A DNA stretch of 55,522 bases from Bacilli bacterium (GTDB lineage Bacteria; Bacillota_I; Bacilli_A; RF39; UBA660): the NCBI GenBank assembly GCA_017460745.1, contig JAFUAL010000007.1, forward strand, positions 1-55,522, in the 5' to 3' direction. Under the pieces are notes generated by a model. The model had not been told where the DNA came from and made no database searches. It was given only the letters and a program-made list of their open reading frames with translations. Below are positions 9,839 through 19,501 of the stretch, one piece after another. How positions within the stretch are numbered: the stretch's first letter is position 1; every line of letters starts with the position of its first letter. A program made the position numbers and the translations under genes.

Positions 9839-10741
9839 ATGTCAAAATTTGATAAAGAATATTTAAAATTATGTAAAAAGATATTAGAAGATGGAGTTGA
9901 AGTCGAAAATAGAACAGGTACAAATACTATTAAAATACCAGGATATGAATTTGAATTTGATTTAGGAGAGGAATTTCCAATTTTAACTACTAAACAATTA
10001 TTTTTTAAAAATGCAATTACAGAAATGTTATGGATTTATCAAGCTCAAAGCAATGATGTAAGGTGGTTACAAGAAAGAAATAATCATATATGGGATGAAT
10101 GGGAAGTTCAAGAAGATGGAAAATGGTATGCTAATCAAATGTTACCGGATGAAAACGGAAATTTAGTTAAAAAAGAAGTAGTAAAGGATTTTGGAAGTGA
10201 ATATGCGCATACAATAGGAACAGCATATGGTTGGATAGTTAATCGTTATAAATTAATTGATAATTTACTTGATACTATTAAAAATAATCCAACTGATAGA
10301 CGTATGGTTATGTCACTTTGGCAAAATGAATGGTTAAAAACGGCAGTTCTTCCTTCATGTGTATGGTCAAGTGAATGGGATGTGACTGATGGTAAGTTAA
10401 ATGCTTGGGTTCATCAAAGATCATGTGATGTACCACTGGGATTACCATTTAATATAACACAGTATTCAGTTTTGTTATATTTACTTGCTCATGTTACTGG
10501 ACTTAAACCAGGTAAACTTTATTGGTCTATAAAAGATGCTCATATTTATGTAAATCAAATAGATGGAATTAAAGAACAGATAAGACGTGGAGAGGAACTA
10601 CCTGATTTACCAGCCCCAGAGTTATGGATTAATCCAGAAATAAAAGATTTTTATGATTTTGATAATTCAAAAGATTTGAAAGATATTAAAGTTTTAAAAT
10701 ATCAACATCATGGAAAAATTAATTTTCCAATTTCACAGTAG
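9839..10741 (+). CDS. thyA: Thymidylate synthase
   Basis: 300 residues. It makes dTMP from dUMP with methylene-tetrahydrofolate. The catalytic Cys is in VLPSCVWSSEW, dUMP contacts are in QRSCDVPLGLPFNI, and the folate-side DAHIYVNQ is present. It follows SD TTGGAGGTAAT. The dihydrofolate reductase gene starts 7 bp after its stop, matching the need to recycle the dihydrofolate made by ThyA. The PLGLPFNI order and the length place it in the classical ThyA, not ThyX. Confidence 0.96.
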   Translation: MSKFDKEYLKLCKKILEDGVEVENRTGTNTIKIPGYEFEFDLGEEFPILTTKQLFFKNAITEMLWIYQAQSNDVRWLQERNNHIWDEWEVQEDGKWYANQMLPDENGNLVKKEVVKDFGSEYAHTIGTAYGWIVNRYKLIDNLLDTIKNNPTDRRMVMSLWQNEWLKTAVLPSCVWSSEWDVTDGKLNAWVHQRSCDVPLGLPFNITQYSVLLYLLAHVTGLKPGKLYWSIKDAHIYVNQIDGIKEQIRRGEELPDLPAPELWINPEIKDFYDFDNSKDLKDIKVLKYQHHGKINFPISQ

Positions 10742-10748
10742 GAGAGTT

Positions 10749-11231
10749 ATGAAAATATCACTTATAGCATGTGTTGGGAAAAATTTAGAACTTGGTAAAA
10801 ATAATGATTTAATTTTCCATATAAAAGATGATATGAAATATTTTAAAAATGTTACTTTAAATCATGTTGTTGTTATGGGAAGACGTACTTTTGAATCCCT
10901 TCCTGGTTTATTAAAAGATAGAAAAAATGTTGTTATAACAAGGAATAGAAATATTGATATTTCAAATGATATAGAAGTATATTCTTCAATAGAAGAATTT
11001 ATGGAACATTATAAAAACTATGATGATGAGATATTTGTAATAGGTGGAGCAAGTATTTATAGACAATTTTTAGAATATTGTGATAAAATATACCTAACGG
11101 AAGTAAATGAAGAGCGAGATGCCGATGTTTATTTTCCTGAATTTGATAAAAGTTTATATAATAGAGAAGTTGTAGATAGTGGAGAGTCTAAAACTCTTAA
11201 ATATGATTTTGTAGTATATAGGAGGAAATAA
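10749..11231 (+). CDS. folA: Dihydrofolate reductase
   Basis: 160 residues. It reduces dihydrofolate to tetrahydrofolate with NADPH. The N-terminal ISLIACVGKNLELGKNNDLIFH is the standard substrate and nicotinamide loop, with Leu in place of the more usual Ile-Gly after LG. VVVMGRRTFESLP and FVIGGASIYRQFL are the NADPH motifs. The start at 10749 follows SD GGAGAG; an upstream in-frame ATG lies inside thyA. The stop overlaps the tmk start. Confidence 0.95.
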   Translation: MKISLIACVGKNLELGKNNDLIFHIKDDMKYFKNVTLNHVVVMGRRTFESLPGLLKDRKNVVITRNRNIDISNDIEVYSSIEEFMEHYKNYDDEIFVIGGASIYRQFLEYCDKIYLTEVNEERDADVYFPEFDKSLYNREVVDSGESKTLKYDFVVYRRK

Positions 11232-11899
11232 TGGGAAAATTTATTGTCATTGAAGGAACTGATTGTAGTGGAAAAGAAACTCAAAGTAAATTGTTAGTTG
11301 AAAAGTTAACTGATATGGGTTATAAAGCAATACGTTTGACTTTTCCAAAATATGATTCACCAACAGGAAAGATAGTCGGTGGACCATATCTTGGTAAAAA
11401 AGAAATCTGTGACTGTTGGTTTCCAGAAGGGGCAGTAAATTTGGATCCAAAAGTGGCATCTTTATATTATGCAGCTGATAGAAAATATAACGAAAATGAA
11501 ATAAAAAAATATTTAGATGATGATTATTTTGTAATATGTGATAGATATGTAAGTAGTAATATGGCTCATCAAGGTAGTAAAATTAAAAATGATGAGGAAA
11601 GATTTCATATGTATGAATGGATTGATAAATTAGAATTTTGGCTTTTGAATTTACCAAAGCCAGATAAAACCATTTTTTTACATGTTCCATATACCTATGC
11701 TCTTGAATTAAAAAAGAATAGGGTCTCTCTTGATGAACATGAAATGAATGAAGAACATTTAAAAAATTCGGAAGTTGCTTATATAGAATTATCTGAAATG
11801 TATAATTGGAAACATATTAATTGTATAGAAAATGATAATATTAGAACAATTGAAGATATAAATAAAGAAATTATTTCTTGTTTAAGTGAATACTTGTAG
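11231..11899 (+). CDS. tmk: Thymidylate kinase
   Basis: 222 residues. It phosphorylates dTMP to dTDP. The P-loop is GTDCSGKETQS near residue 9, with Glu where many homologues have Gly or Thr. The dTMP site is around FPKYDSPTG, and DRYVSSNMAHQGSK near residue 100 is the DR(Y/H) motif. LDEHE replaces the usual lid signature, and the insert GGPYLGKKEICDCW is typical of the longer branch seen in some Firmicutes and archaea. It directly follows folA, so the operon takes dUMP to dTDP. Confidence 0.9.
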   Translation: MGKFIVIEGTDCSGKETQSKLLVEKLTDMGYKAIRLTFPKYDSPTGKIVGGPYLGKKEICDCWFPEGAVNLDPKVASLYYAADRKYNENEIKKYLDDDYFVICDRYVSSNMAHQGSKIKNDEERFHMYEWIDKLEFWLLNLPKPDKTIFLHVPYTYALELKKNRVSLDEHEMNEEHLKNSEVAYIELSEMYNWKHINCIENDNIRTIEDINKEIISCLSEYL

Positions 11900-11907
11900 G
11901 AGGAGTT

Positions 11908-12612
11908 ATGTATAAAAATATATTGTTGAAATTAAGTGGTGAGTCACTTATGAGTGATTCTGAAAATATCAATAAAGAAAGAACTATAGAAATAGCTAAT
12001 TTAATTAAAAGAGTACATGATATGGGTGTAAATATTGGTATTGTAGTTGGTGGAGGAAACTTTTTTCGTGGAAGAAGTCATCAAGACATGGAGGCCATTA
12101 ATGCTGATTCAATGGGAATGCTTGGAACAACAATGAATGCTCTTGCACTTCGTGATGCATTTACTAAAGTTGGTCTTCCAAATACTATTTTTTCACCATT
12201 TGATTTTCATGAATTAATTGAACATCATACAGAAGAAGAATTGAAAAATCTTTATAGAGATGGAACAGTTATAACTTTTAGTGGTGGAACTGGTCATATT
12301 GGATGTTCAACTGATACAGCTGCATCAATGAAAGCAATTTTAGTTGGAGCTGATGTAATTATTAAACTAACAAATGTTAATGGAGTATATGATAAAGATC
12401 CAAATAAATATGAAGATGCAAAGTTTTATGATAAATTAACTCATGATGAAGTACTTAATAATCCTGAAATAAAAGTAATGGATCTTGCTTGTATTGAAGA
12501 TTGCAAGAGAGAACATAAAGATATTTTAGTAATTAATTTTAATGATAAAGAAAACTTAATCAAAGTACTAAATGGAGAAAAAATTGGTACGGTGATTACA
12601 AGTGACAAATGA
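11908..12612 (+). CDS. pyrH: UMP kinase
   Basis: 234 residues, bacterial amino-acid-kinase fold UMP kinase, which makes UDP. KLSGESL at the N-terminus, GIVVGGGNFFRGR and the nucleotide loop TNVNGVYDKDPNK are diagnostic. In most Firmicutes pyrH sits beside tsf and frr; here it closes a thymidylate operon, SD GGAGGAG, 8 bp after tmk. The gene overlaps a small membrane protein gene by 11 bp. Confidence 0.95.
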   Translation: MYKNILLKLSGESLMSDSENINKERTIEIANLIKRVHDMGVNIGIVVGGGNFFRGRSHQDMEAINADSMGMLGTTMNALALRDAFTKVGLPNTIFSPFDFHELIEHHTEEELKNLYRDGTVITFSGGTGHIGCSTDTAASMKAILVGADVIIKLTNVNGVYDKDPNKYEDAKFYDKLTHDEVLNNPEIKVMDLACIEDCKREHKDILVINFNDKENLIKVLNGEKIGTVITSDK

Positions 12613-12805
12613 AGATAAAGTAAAAAGTTATAAAAAAAGAAAATTGTTTAGATATTTAATTATTATTTTTAGTTTTCTGGTTGTAGTTTTAGAGTCATTT
12701 GCACTTTTTAATGTAATATCATATCTTTGGGGATTAATTCCTTTTGTATTTAGTTGTATTTTTAAATATTTAAACGAATTAGAAATGAAGAAAAAAGGCA
12801 AGTAA
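12602..12805 (+). CDS. Small membrane protein coupled to pyrH
   Basis: 67 residues starting at GTG or ATG within the pyrH end. Two hydrophobic segments (about residues 17-35 and 38-55) are flanked by Lys-rich ends, so it is probably a two-helix membrane protein. I do not recognise a family. Its last codons and stop lie inside the operon terminator hairpin. Confidence 0.55.
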   Translation: MTNEDKVKSYKKRKLFRYLIIIFSFLVVVLESFALFNVISYLWGLIPFVFSCIFKYLNELEMKKKGK

Positions 12806-12813
12806 GCCTTTTT
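12792..12813 (+). terminator. Terminator of the thyA-folA-tmk-pyrH operon
   Basis: AAAAAGGC (12792-12799) and GCCTTTTT (12806-12813) form a perfect hairpin with a T tail. It overlaps the stop codon of the preceding small gene. Confidence 0.8.
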
Positions 12814-12989
12814 AAATTTAATAAAAAGCTATAAATTATTATAAAATTAAAATGGCATAGAATGAAATAATTGCACTTTTTACTTGAAGGTTTAGAGTTG
12901 TTTAGGTTTATAATTTTGTAATAATTACAAATAATTGATTTTTATTTATGGGCATGGTATTATATGTATTAGTTTTATGGGGGATTATT

Positions 12990-13895
12990 ATGGAAGAGAT
13001 AAATAGAATTTTAAACGATGAATCACGTAATGATAAACAACTTATTAAAGAATTAAGTTTATATATTAAAAATCACAGAGATAAGGGATTTCCAATTAAT
13101 AAGAAATTTTTTATCGACATAATAAATATAACATTAAGAAATAGTGAAATTGATTTTAATGAATTGATTTTTAATGATATTGATGAATATGATTGGCAGG
13201 CCGTATGGTATAGTGATACTTTGACGTGTGAGTATGATATTACAAAAATTCTTAATATTTCTCAATGGTATAAAAAACATTGGTTTGCTCCATTAGGTTT
13301 GAAAGTTGATAAAAAAGTAATGGCTTATTATGAATCAATATGCAATATAATTCATGAATTTACTCATGCAAGACAGGATTATGTGAGTAAACATTTAAAT
13401 AATATTATTTATGAATCGTGTGATAATTTTATAGATGAGAATTATCAAGAATATTCAAAACATCATGATGAAATTCTAATAGAAAGATACGCTGATTTGA
13501 GAGGATATATTATTGCATATAAAGTTTTATCATATATTTATCCTTTAAATTATATTGCTCCTTTTAGAATGATGATTCTGGCTTGTTTAAAATTTGGGTA
13601 TAAAGTAGACAATCAAGGAAATATTGAACTAATTTCGTCGAATCCACCAATCAATGAAAATTCTATATTAATATCTGCATTAGATACTTATAATTCTATT
13701 ATGAAAGAAAATTCTTGTGATAAGGTAAACATTGAGTCTGATGAGAATATGACTTTTTATGATAGGTTATACTTGGGTTTACCAATAAACAAAGAAGAAT
13801 ATATTAAATTAAAAAATATGAGAAAATATATTCTTGAATATGTTCCATCTAACAATGATCAAAGTGATGTAAAAAGACTAATTAATAGAATTTAA
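12990..13895 (+). CDS. Unknown protein with a zincin-like HEFTH motif
   Basis: 301 residues. The start at 12990 follows GGGGGATTATT; ATGs further upstream lack an SD. The sequence NIIHEFTHARQDY near residue 125 fits the HExxH zinc-metallopeptidase motif, and ILIERYADLRGY about 40 residues later could give the third ligand. The rest matches no family I know. No signal peptide is seen, so it is cytosolic. It lies at the left edge of the mobile island and may be accessory. The peptidase assignment rests on motif only. Confidence 0.6.
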   Translation: MEEINRILNDESRNDKQLIKELSLYIKNHRDKGFPINKKFFIDIINITLRNSEIDFNELIFNDIDEYDWQAVWYSDTLTCEYDITKILNISQWYKKHWFAPLGLKVDKKVMAYYESICNIIHEFTHARQDYVSKHLNNIIYESCDNFIDENYQEYSKHHDEILIERYADLRGYIIAYKVLSYIYPLNYIAPFRMMILACLKFGYKVDNQGNIELISSNPPINENSILISALDTYNSIMKENSCDKVNIESDENMTFYDRLYLGLPINKEEYIKLKNMRKYILEYVPSNNDQSDVKRLINRI

Positions 13896-14116
13896 AAAGA
13901 CTAATATCAACTATTAATTTCATCAAAATTAGATAATTGAGAAAGAGAATTAATAAAGTAAAATTATTGAAATCTTATAAAATAATGTTATGATAATTGA
14001 CGACGAGAAAGATAAATTATGAAATTTATTGAAAAAATAAAATTAAACTCTATTATGATTTAATTAATATTAAAGTAAGTGAAAATAATAAAAAATGATA
14101 TGGAGGTAGTAATATA

Positions 14117-14587
14117 ATGATCAATGATAGAGATTCTTATACAAACTTAAATCCAAGTGAAAAAATAAATATAGAATTTCCTTACAGAATTGGAACAACT
14201 ATTGAGTTTAAGGGGGATTCTGATATTTTGGCAAGAATATGTCAATATAGAATTGTTTTTGAAAATTATAAGAATGTAATATATATTGGATTGTGTTTTG
14301 ATGTTTATTCAAATAATCCTGTTATACATCGCGAAATTTCGAGTGAAGAACTAGAAAAATATTGGAAAAAGACTGATAAAATTATATTTACGGATTTAAA
14401 TTCAGATGATTTAATAAAAATTAGCATACCAATGAATGATTTGTATTTTAAGCCAAAAGATTATAATTATGTACATTCTAATGATGAAGATGTAATAGCA
14501 GATTTGTTAGATGATTTTGAATATGATCCAAGCAAAAAGGAAGAAGTTTTAGCAAAATATGATAATTTAAAGAAATATATTAAATAA
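14117..14587 (+). CDS. Hypothetical protein next to the island boundary
   Basis: 156 residues with SD TGGAGGTAG. It is acidic at the C-terminus (NDEDVIADLLDDFEYDPSKKEE). It has no membrane segment and no motif I recognise. It is the last gene before the tRNA-Trp 3' flank at 14706. Confidence 0.55.
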   Translation: MINDRDSYTNLNPSEKINIEFPYRIGTTIEFKGDSDILARICQYRIVFENYKNVIYIGLCFDVYSNNPVIHREISSEELEKYWKKTDKIIFTDLNSDDLIKISIPMNDLYFKPKDYNYVHSNDEDVIADLLDDFEYDPSKKEEVLAKYDNLKKYIK

Positions 14588-14705
14588 ATTTTTATAAGGA
14601 ATATGCTTACAATATATAGTAAAACTATTATAGCATGAATAAATTCTGTTTTGTTTGATTTGGAATATTTTGATATTGAGATCGGAATTAATTCCAATTT
14701 TTTTT

Positions 14706-14778
14706 ATAAAAAAATCTAGTCAAGATTGACTAGAAAGTATATTTAAAATACTTCAAATAAGCATTATTTTCTTGGCAG
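14706..14778. repeat. Left copy of a 73/72-bp near-repeat: native 3' flank of the split tRNA-Trp
   Basis: This stretch matches 46268-46339 at about 93 percent (loop changes plus one 1-bp gap). Both end in the tRNA CCA-end sequence TGGCAG on the + strand. It includes a hairpin CTAGTCA...TGACTAG, the probable tRNA terminator for minus-strand transcription. I read it as the chromosomal DNA downstream of the original tRNA-Trp gene. Confidence 0.8.
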
Positions 14779-16287
14779 AGCATCTATACCCAAAAGCGAA
14801 CACTCTAATTCGTTTATTTTAGGGATTTTGCCCTCATATTTCTTGTCTTGTGTGTTAAAAATAATGATTATATTGTCATCGTATAAGAACACCTTATTAA
14901 TTAATGTATTTATAATAGCCTTTTTATATCTTATATCATCTATATTACCATTTTTTATATGATTTAAGAAAAATTTAATTTGTGTTTTACTAACATTTAC
15001 ACATTGACTTTCTTCTATAAGTAAATCAGTTTTAAGTTGATTAATTTTTTCTTCCATTTTTGCCATTTCTTCAAATATTGATTTTTTAACACTATCTATA
15101 TTGCATAGTTTTAAACTATTAAATAAATTATCTTTTTGTTTGTTGGTATCTTTAATAATTCTATTTAATCTTTTAATATTGGAATTATTTTTTTCTTTTT
15201 TTACTAATTCAAATACACAATCTGCAATTTTATCTATTCTTTCACTTGTTAATAATTCACGTGCTTTTTCTATAACTAAATTTTCAATAAAGTCTTTTTG
15301 TACGTTCTTTTTATTACATATTTTTTTTCTAGTACCAACACAACCATAATATGTATGTAATTTTCCACTTTTAGAAGTACCAGATGTACCAGTCATCATT
15401 TGTTTACAATGACCGCAAAATAGTTTTGTTGTCAGTAGATAATCAGTTTTAGCCCTTGCTCTTGCTGGTGCTTTTTTATTTGTTCCCATTTTTTCTTGTA
15501 CCATTTCAAAAGTTAAATCATCAATTATTTGTGGAATACCACCTTTTATTTCGTTTCCATTATAGGTATAAATACCATTATATTTTTTATTTGTTAAAAT
15601 TGGTCTTATACTATTTTTATTAAATTCATTGCCATAAGAAGTTTTAATATTGTTATTATTTAGGTATTCAATTATTTTTGCCATTGTTGACCCATTTAAA
15701 TACATTTCATATATTTTTTTTATAATAGGAGCAGTTTCTTCATCAATTATAAAAATTTTCTTTTTTATTTTTCTACCTTGTGCATCTTTAATATCACTTT
15801 CAATTTCTTTTAAAGTGTAGCCTAATGGAATAGTACCACCATTATAATAATGATTGTCAGCATTTATTTTCATACCACGTTTTACTTTTTGACTTAATTC
15901 AACAGAAAAGTATTCAGCCATACCCTCTAAAACACTTTCTGTTATAATACCACTTGCATCATCGTTTATATTTTCACGTGCAGACATAACTCTAACATTG
16001 TTTTTTTTCAATTTTGCTTTATATATAGCACTATCATATCTATTTCTTGCAAATCTATCTAATTGATAAACTACAATACCTTGAAAAGTTCTTTTTTCAC
16101 TATCTTTAATCATTTTTAAAAATTGTTCTCTATCATCTTTTGTACCGCTTTTTGCCTCATCGCTATATTTACCAATAATATTAAAGTTATTTCTTTCACA
16201 AAACTTTTTACACTCTTCCATTTGTCCTATTGTTGATTGTTCGGTTTGATTGTGCGAACTATATCTAGTATAAATGACTACGTTCAT
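14764..16287 (-). CDS. Large serine recombinase (site-specific integrase of element S)
   Basis: 507 residues. The N-terminal resolvase domain (about 1-150) carries the nucleophile in RYSS (Ser10) and the motif YQLDRFARNRYD. The Recombinase domain spans about 170-270. A zinc ribbon near 290-335 (CGHCKQM...YYGCVG...KKICNKK) and a coiled coil of Lys/Glu-rich helices follow. It integrates and excises S at the tRNA-Trp end. SD AGGAGGTG precedes its ATG. Its last codons Arg-Lys-stop (14764-14772) are outside the att core and come from the chromosome; in the excised circle the frame would run on through 22272-22207. Confidence 0.93.
   Translation of the reverse strand: MNVVIYTRYSSHNQTEQSTIGQMEECKKFCERNNFNIIGKYSDEAKSGTKDDREQFLKMIKDSEKRTFQGIVVYQLDRFARNRYDSAIYKAKLKKNNVRVMSARENINDDASGIITESVLEGMAEYFSVELSQKVKRGMKINADNHYYNGGTIPLGYTLKEIESDIKDAQGRKIKKKIFIIDEETAPIIKKIYEMYLNGSTMAKIIEYLNNNNIKTSYGNEFNKNSIRPILTNKKYNGIYTYNGNEIKGGIPQIIDDLTFEMVQEKMGTNKKAPARARAKTDYLLTTKLFCGHCKQMMTGTSGTSKSGKLHTYYGCVGTRKKICNKKNVQKDFIENLVIEKARELLTSERIDKIADCVFELVKKEKNNSNIKRLNRIIKDTNKQKDNLFNSLKLCNIDSVKKSIFEEMAKMEEKINQLKTDLLIEESQCVNVSKTQIKFFLNHIKNGNIDDIRYKKAIINTLINKVFLYDDNIIIIFNTQDKKYEGKIPKINELECSLLGIDALPRK
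14773..14778. other. attL core of element S
   Basis: TGGCAG occurs here and at 22273-22278. Each copy is the last bases of a tRNA-Trp (CTGCCA on the minus strand). Short identity at both ends is normal for large serine integrases. Confidence 0.7.
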
Positions 16288-16299
16288 ATTGCACCTCCT

Positions 16300-16911
16300 T
16301 TATTTATCTATTTTTTCATCTATTAAATCTAAAAATGCAAATTCTAAATCAATTTTAGTTCTTCTTAAATCATATCTTTTTGCTGTAATTTTTAATTGAT
16401 TGTTTTTATCATTTCTTTTTTCCAATTCTTTTAATTCTTTTTTTAAATCTTTATAGTTCTTAATTTCTTCAAATAAATAATTAACACTATCAATTTGTCT
16501 ATCAAATATTTCGTTTATACTTTCTTTTGGAAAAGATACTTCTAACACTTCAATAGCATTATCATTTAAACCAAATCTTTTATTTAATTCATTATAACTA
16601 TAATTTTTTACTTCACTAACACCAAGTAGATAATCAGTAGAAACATTTAATGCTTTTGCAATTTTAGGTAAAAATTCACTTTTAATAAGAACTTTACCAC
16701 TACAATAATTTGATAAAGTTCCACTAGCAATGCCAACTTTTTTTGCAAATTCATCTTGTGGTATTTGTTTTTGCTCTAATAATTCATTTAATCTTTGTGT
16801 TTGCAATCTTAATAATCCTTTAACATCATCATTATATTTTGCATCATTAATATTTTCTTCAATATCATTAATATCTTTGCTTGTAGTATTTACAATTCTT
16901 TTTTTTGCCAT
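16300..16911 (-). CDS. Cro/CI-type repressor with helix-turn-helix
   Basis: 203 residues. Residues about 43-100 are a HTH_3 domain (RLNELLEQKQIPQDEFAKKVGIASGTLSNYCSGK...TDYLLG). The C-terminal part is a charged coiled coil with no visible autocleavage peptidase (no LexA-like Ser/Lys domain), so control by RecA cleavage is not supported. It lies directly upstream of the recombinase (12-bp gap) and is divergent from the replication genes. The likely role is to keep S quiescent. Confidence 0.85.
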   Translation of the reverse strand: MAKKRIVNTTSKDINDIEENINDAKYNDDVKGLLRLQTQRLNELLEQKQIPQDEFAKKVGIASGTLSNYCSGKVLIKSEFLPKIAKALNVSTDYLLGVSEVKNYSYNELNKRFGLNDNAIEVLEVSFPKESINEIFDRQIDSVNYLFEEIKNYKDLKKELKELEKRNDKNNQLKITAKRYDLRRTKIDLEFAFLDLIDEKIDK

Positions 16912-17098
16912 TTTTATACCTCCTAAACGTGAAAGTTTTTTCTTTTTAACAATTAACTTTTTTTATTATGAATATTAGACTTCTTTTATTTTATTTATGC
17001 TAACATTATAAATGTGAAAGAAAGAAATTAACTTTCATATATATGATATATCATTTATTTTATTTTTGCAAGCAAAAGATAAAAGAAAGGAAGAAAAA
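16912..17098. promoter_or_regulatory. Divergent control region of element S
   Basis: The 187 bp between the repressor and early genes hold three copies of a GTGAAAG-type half site: CGTGAAAG (16928-16935), GTGAAAG (17014-17020) and the inverse CTTTCAT (17032-17038). An AT palindrome GATATATC follows. These are candidate operators for the adjacent repressor. A TATAAA box lies near 17006-17012. Operator function is inferred. Confidence 0.45.
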
Positions 17099-17242
17099 AT
17101 GAAAAAAGATGAAAAATTAACACCCGAATTAACTGCTAAAAGGGAATATTTTAAAAATTGGCGAAAGAATAACAAAGATAAAGTTAAGAAATATAATGAA
17201 AAATTTTGGAAAAAACAAGTTGAAAAACTAAATAATAAATAA
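17099..17242 (+). CDS. Small basic protein, early gene of S
   Basis: 47 residues after SD AAAGGAAG. It is highly charged and helical (KKDEKLTPELTAKREYFKNW, then RKNNKDKVKKYNEKFWKKQV). Short proteins with this NWRKNNKDKVKKYNEKFW-like pattern are common beside phage and island replication genes; the function is unknown. It is too short to be certain, but spacing and SD support translation. Confidence 0.6.
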   Translation: MKKDEKLTPELTAKREYFKNWRKNNKDKVKKYNEKFWKKQVEKLNNK

Positions 17243-17265
17243 TTTAAGAAAGGTATTGTCAATAT

Positions 17266-17436
17266 ATGAGCGACAAGCAAATATCTTTGTTTAGTTCAAG
17301 TATATTAATTAGTGATGTCATTTCATATATTGACAATCACAAAGAAGAGTACGAACAATTTTTAAAAGTGGAAATGGAAAAAGAAAAAAATAAAAATACA
17401 ATTAAGAAAGGAAATAGCAAAAATGAAAGTACATAG
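17266..17436 (+). CDS. Small acidic/helical protein, early gene of S
   Basis: 56 residues, ATG at 17266 after AAGAAAGGTATTGTC. It overlaps the start of the PrimPol gene by 14 bp in another frame, suggesting coupled translation. The C-terminal half is a charged coiled coil. I recognise no family. Confidence 0.5.
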   Translation: MSDKQISLFSSSILISDVISYIDNHKEEYEQFLKVEMEKEKNKNTIKKGNSKNEST

Positions 17437-19501
17437 TATAATAGATACCTACCAAAGTCATCATAAGCCTAGTACCAATGATTTAGGACACGTATCAAAA
17501 ATAAAAAATAGACTTAAAAAAGGGAAAATTAAAGAACAATACTTAACCATAGAGGATTTAGCAAACAAGTTAATAAATGGGTATGCAATTATTCCAGCAA
17601 TATTGCAAGGTGGTGCAAGTGATAATAATTTTGTTTCACAGCAAGTATTTATGATTGATATAGACAATAAAGAAAAAGTATTAGCAATAGATGATGCACT
17701 TAAATTATGTAAAAATATAAATCCAGCATTTATATATGCTACCTTTAATTATAAAAGCAGTTTACCTAAATATAGAATAGTATTTGTTTTAGACAGAGAA
17801 ATAACTTCTAAAAATGATAGAGATTATATACAAAAATATCTTATTAATTTATTTAATGATTTTGCAGATAGTAGTTGTATTGATTGTAGTCGTGTGTTTT
17901 ATGGTGGAAAAAAACTTTTATATAATAATTTTAATAGCATTGTAAATAGTGATGTAATACTAAAAGATTATAGGCAAACATCTAATAAAAATTTCAATAA
18001 TATAAGTGATATATCACTATTAGATTATATTTTAGAGCAATACCCAAATTCTAAAATAAAAAAAAGTGGAAAAACTACAACAATTAATCCTTGTCCTTTA
18101 TGCGGACATAATGATGATTTTATGATTTATGAAGATAACACTTTTTGTGCTTTTGGTGAAAAAGATTATATTAATGGTAAACAAATAGGTGGAAATATTG
18201 TTGATTTTATTTGCCATAGTAAAAAAGTTAAAAAAAGTGTAGCAAGAAATTTATTAAATAATAACTATAATATAATAAATGAAAGTTCCAAAAAGTTTAA
18301 ACATAATGATTTTGGTAGTTTATTAATTGATAATTATCATATTGTTAAAAATGATAATTGCTTATATATCTATTACAATAATTGTTATCAATTAGAAAGA
18401 ATAGATGATAGTATTTTAGAACAAATTATGATTGAAGAATACGATGAGATAACATTGCATCAAAGAAAAGAGGTGTACTCTTACATTCAAAGAATAGCAC
18501 CTCATAAGGATTTAGCACCCAGCAAGTATATTGCATTCAAAAATTGCGTTTTAAATATAGAAACAATGGAAAAAATGCCTTATACAGCAGATTTATTAAT
18601 TAGAAATATTATACCGCATAATTATGTAGAATATAAAGAAGATAACAAAGAAATTGAAAAAATTATGTTGGATTTTATAAATGGCGATGTAGAAAGTAAA
18701 CCTATACTTTATGAAATAATAGGCTATTGTCTATATAATGATAATCCTTTTAATTCGTTATTCTTTATTTATGGAAATGGTGCTAGTGGGAAAACAACTT
18801 ATTTGAACACACTTATTCAAATTGTTGGTAAAGAGAATTGTTCCTATTCAATAATTAGTGATTTAGGAGAAAAGTTTGGTAAATCAGTTTTAATTGGTAA
18901 ATTAGTTAATATTGGCGATGATTGTAAAAAAGCATTTATTGATGATTTAGCAATTATTAAACAAATCACTGGCGATAGTACAATCGAGATCGAATTTAAA
19001 GGAAAAAATAAATTCAGTTATAAAAGTTATATAAAACTTATATTTAGTTTTAATACCTTGCCTAAAATTGGCGAAAGTGGTAATCAAATAAGCAGAAGAA
19101 TTATACTAATACCTTTCTTCAATAAGTTTAAAGTTGACCCTAATAATAAAGTTAAAAGATTACTAGAAGATGAAAGTACAATAGAATATTTAATTTATAA
19201 GGGAATAATGGCATTAAATGAATTATTAAAAAGAGGTAGTTTTACTAAATCAAAGTTGTTAGAAGTTGAAAAGAAAAAGTATTTAAATTTTTTAAAGCCA
19301 ATAGATGAATTTATACAAGAAAATACTGCATCATTTAATAATCCAAATATTTATTGTGAAGATACATATCTTAATTATGTTAAATGGTGTAATGAAAAAG
19401 GTTATGAAGTAGAAAGTTATAATTCGTTTGGTAGAAAAATTAAAGATATATATAAACCTAAACAATTACCAAATAGGAAAAGATATTATATAACAAAATA
19501 A
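17423..19501 (+). CDS. PrimPol-helicase replication protein (P4-like primase)
   Basis: 692 residues, start after SD AAGAAAGG. Residues about 60-175 resemble a primase-polymerase catalytic core (VFMIDIDN metal motif, KYRIVFVLDR, DCSRVFYGG). Residues about 210-280 hold a zinc site (CPLCGHND...TFCAF...FICH). The D5_N-like region and an SF3 helicase with Walker A GNGASGKTT near residue 452, NIGDDCKK and the sensor IFSFNTLP follow. Such proteins melt an origin, prime and drive replication of satellites, phages and plasmids. This supports autonomous replication of S after excision. Confidence 0.9.
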   Translation: MKVHSIIDTYQSHHKPSTNDLGHVSKIKNRLKKGKIKEQYLTIEDLANKLINGYAIIPAILQGGASDNNFVSQQVFMIDIDNKEKVLAIDDALKLCKNINPAFIYATFNYKSSLPKYRIVFVLDREITSKNDRDYIQKYLINLFNDFADSSCIDCSRVFYGGKKLLYNNFNSIVNSDVILKDYRQTSNKNFNNISDISLLDYILEQYPNSKIKKSGKTTTINPCPLCGHNDDFMIYEDNTFCAFGEKDYINGKQIGGNIVDFICHSKKVKKSVARNLLNNNYNIINESSKKFKHNDFGSLLIDNYHIVKNDNCLYIYYNNCYQLERIDDSILEQIMIEEYDEITLHQRKEVYSYIQRIAPHKDLAPSKYIAFKNCVLNIETMEKMPYTADLLIRNIIPHNYVEYKEDNKEIEKIMLDFINGDVESKPILYEIIGYCLYNDNPFNSLFFIYGNGASGKTTYLNTLIQIVGKENCSYSIISDLGEKFGKSVLIGKLVNIGDDCKKAFIDDLAIIKQITGDSTIEIEFKGKNKFSYKSYIKLIFSFNTLPKIGESGNQISRRIILIPFFNKFKVDPNNKVKRLLEDESTIEYLIYKGIMALNELLKRGSFTKSKLLEVEKKKYLNFLKPIDEFIQENTASFNNPNIYCEDTYLNYVKWCNEKGYEVESYNSFGRKIKDIYKPKQLPNRKRYYITK

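Noticed and set aside
17035..17280. A minus-strand reading frame across the early small genes of S
   Set aside because: It is antisense to two plus-strand genes with good SD sequences and has only low-complexity hydrophobic content.
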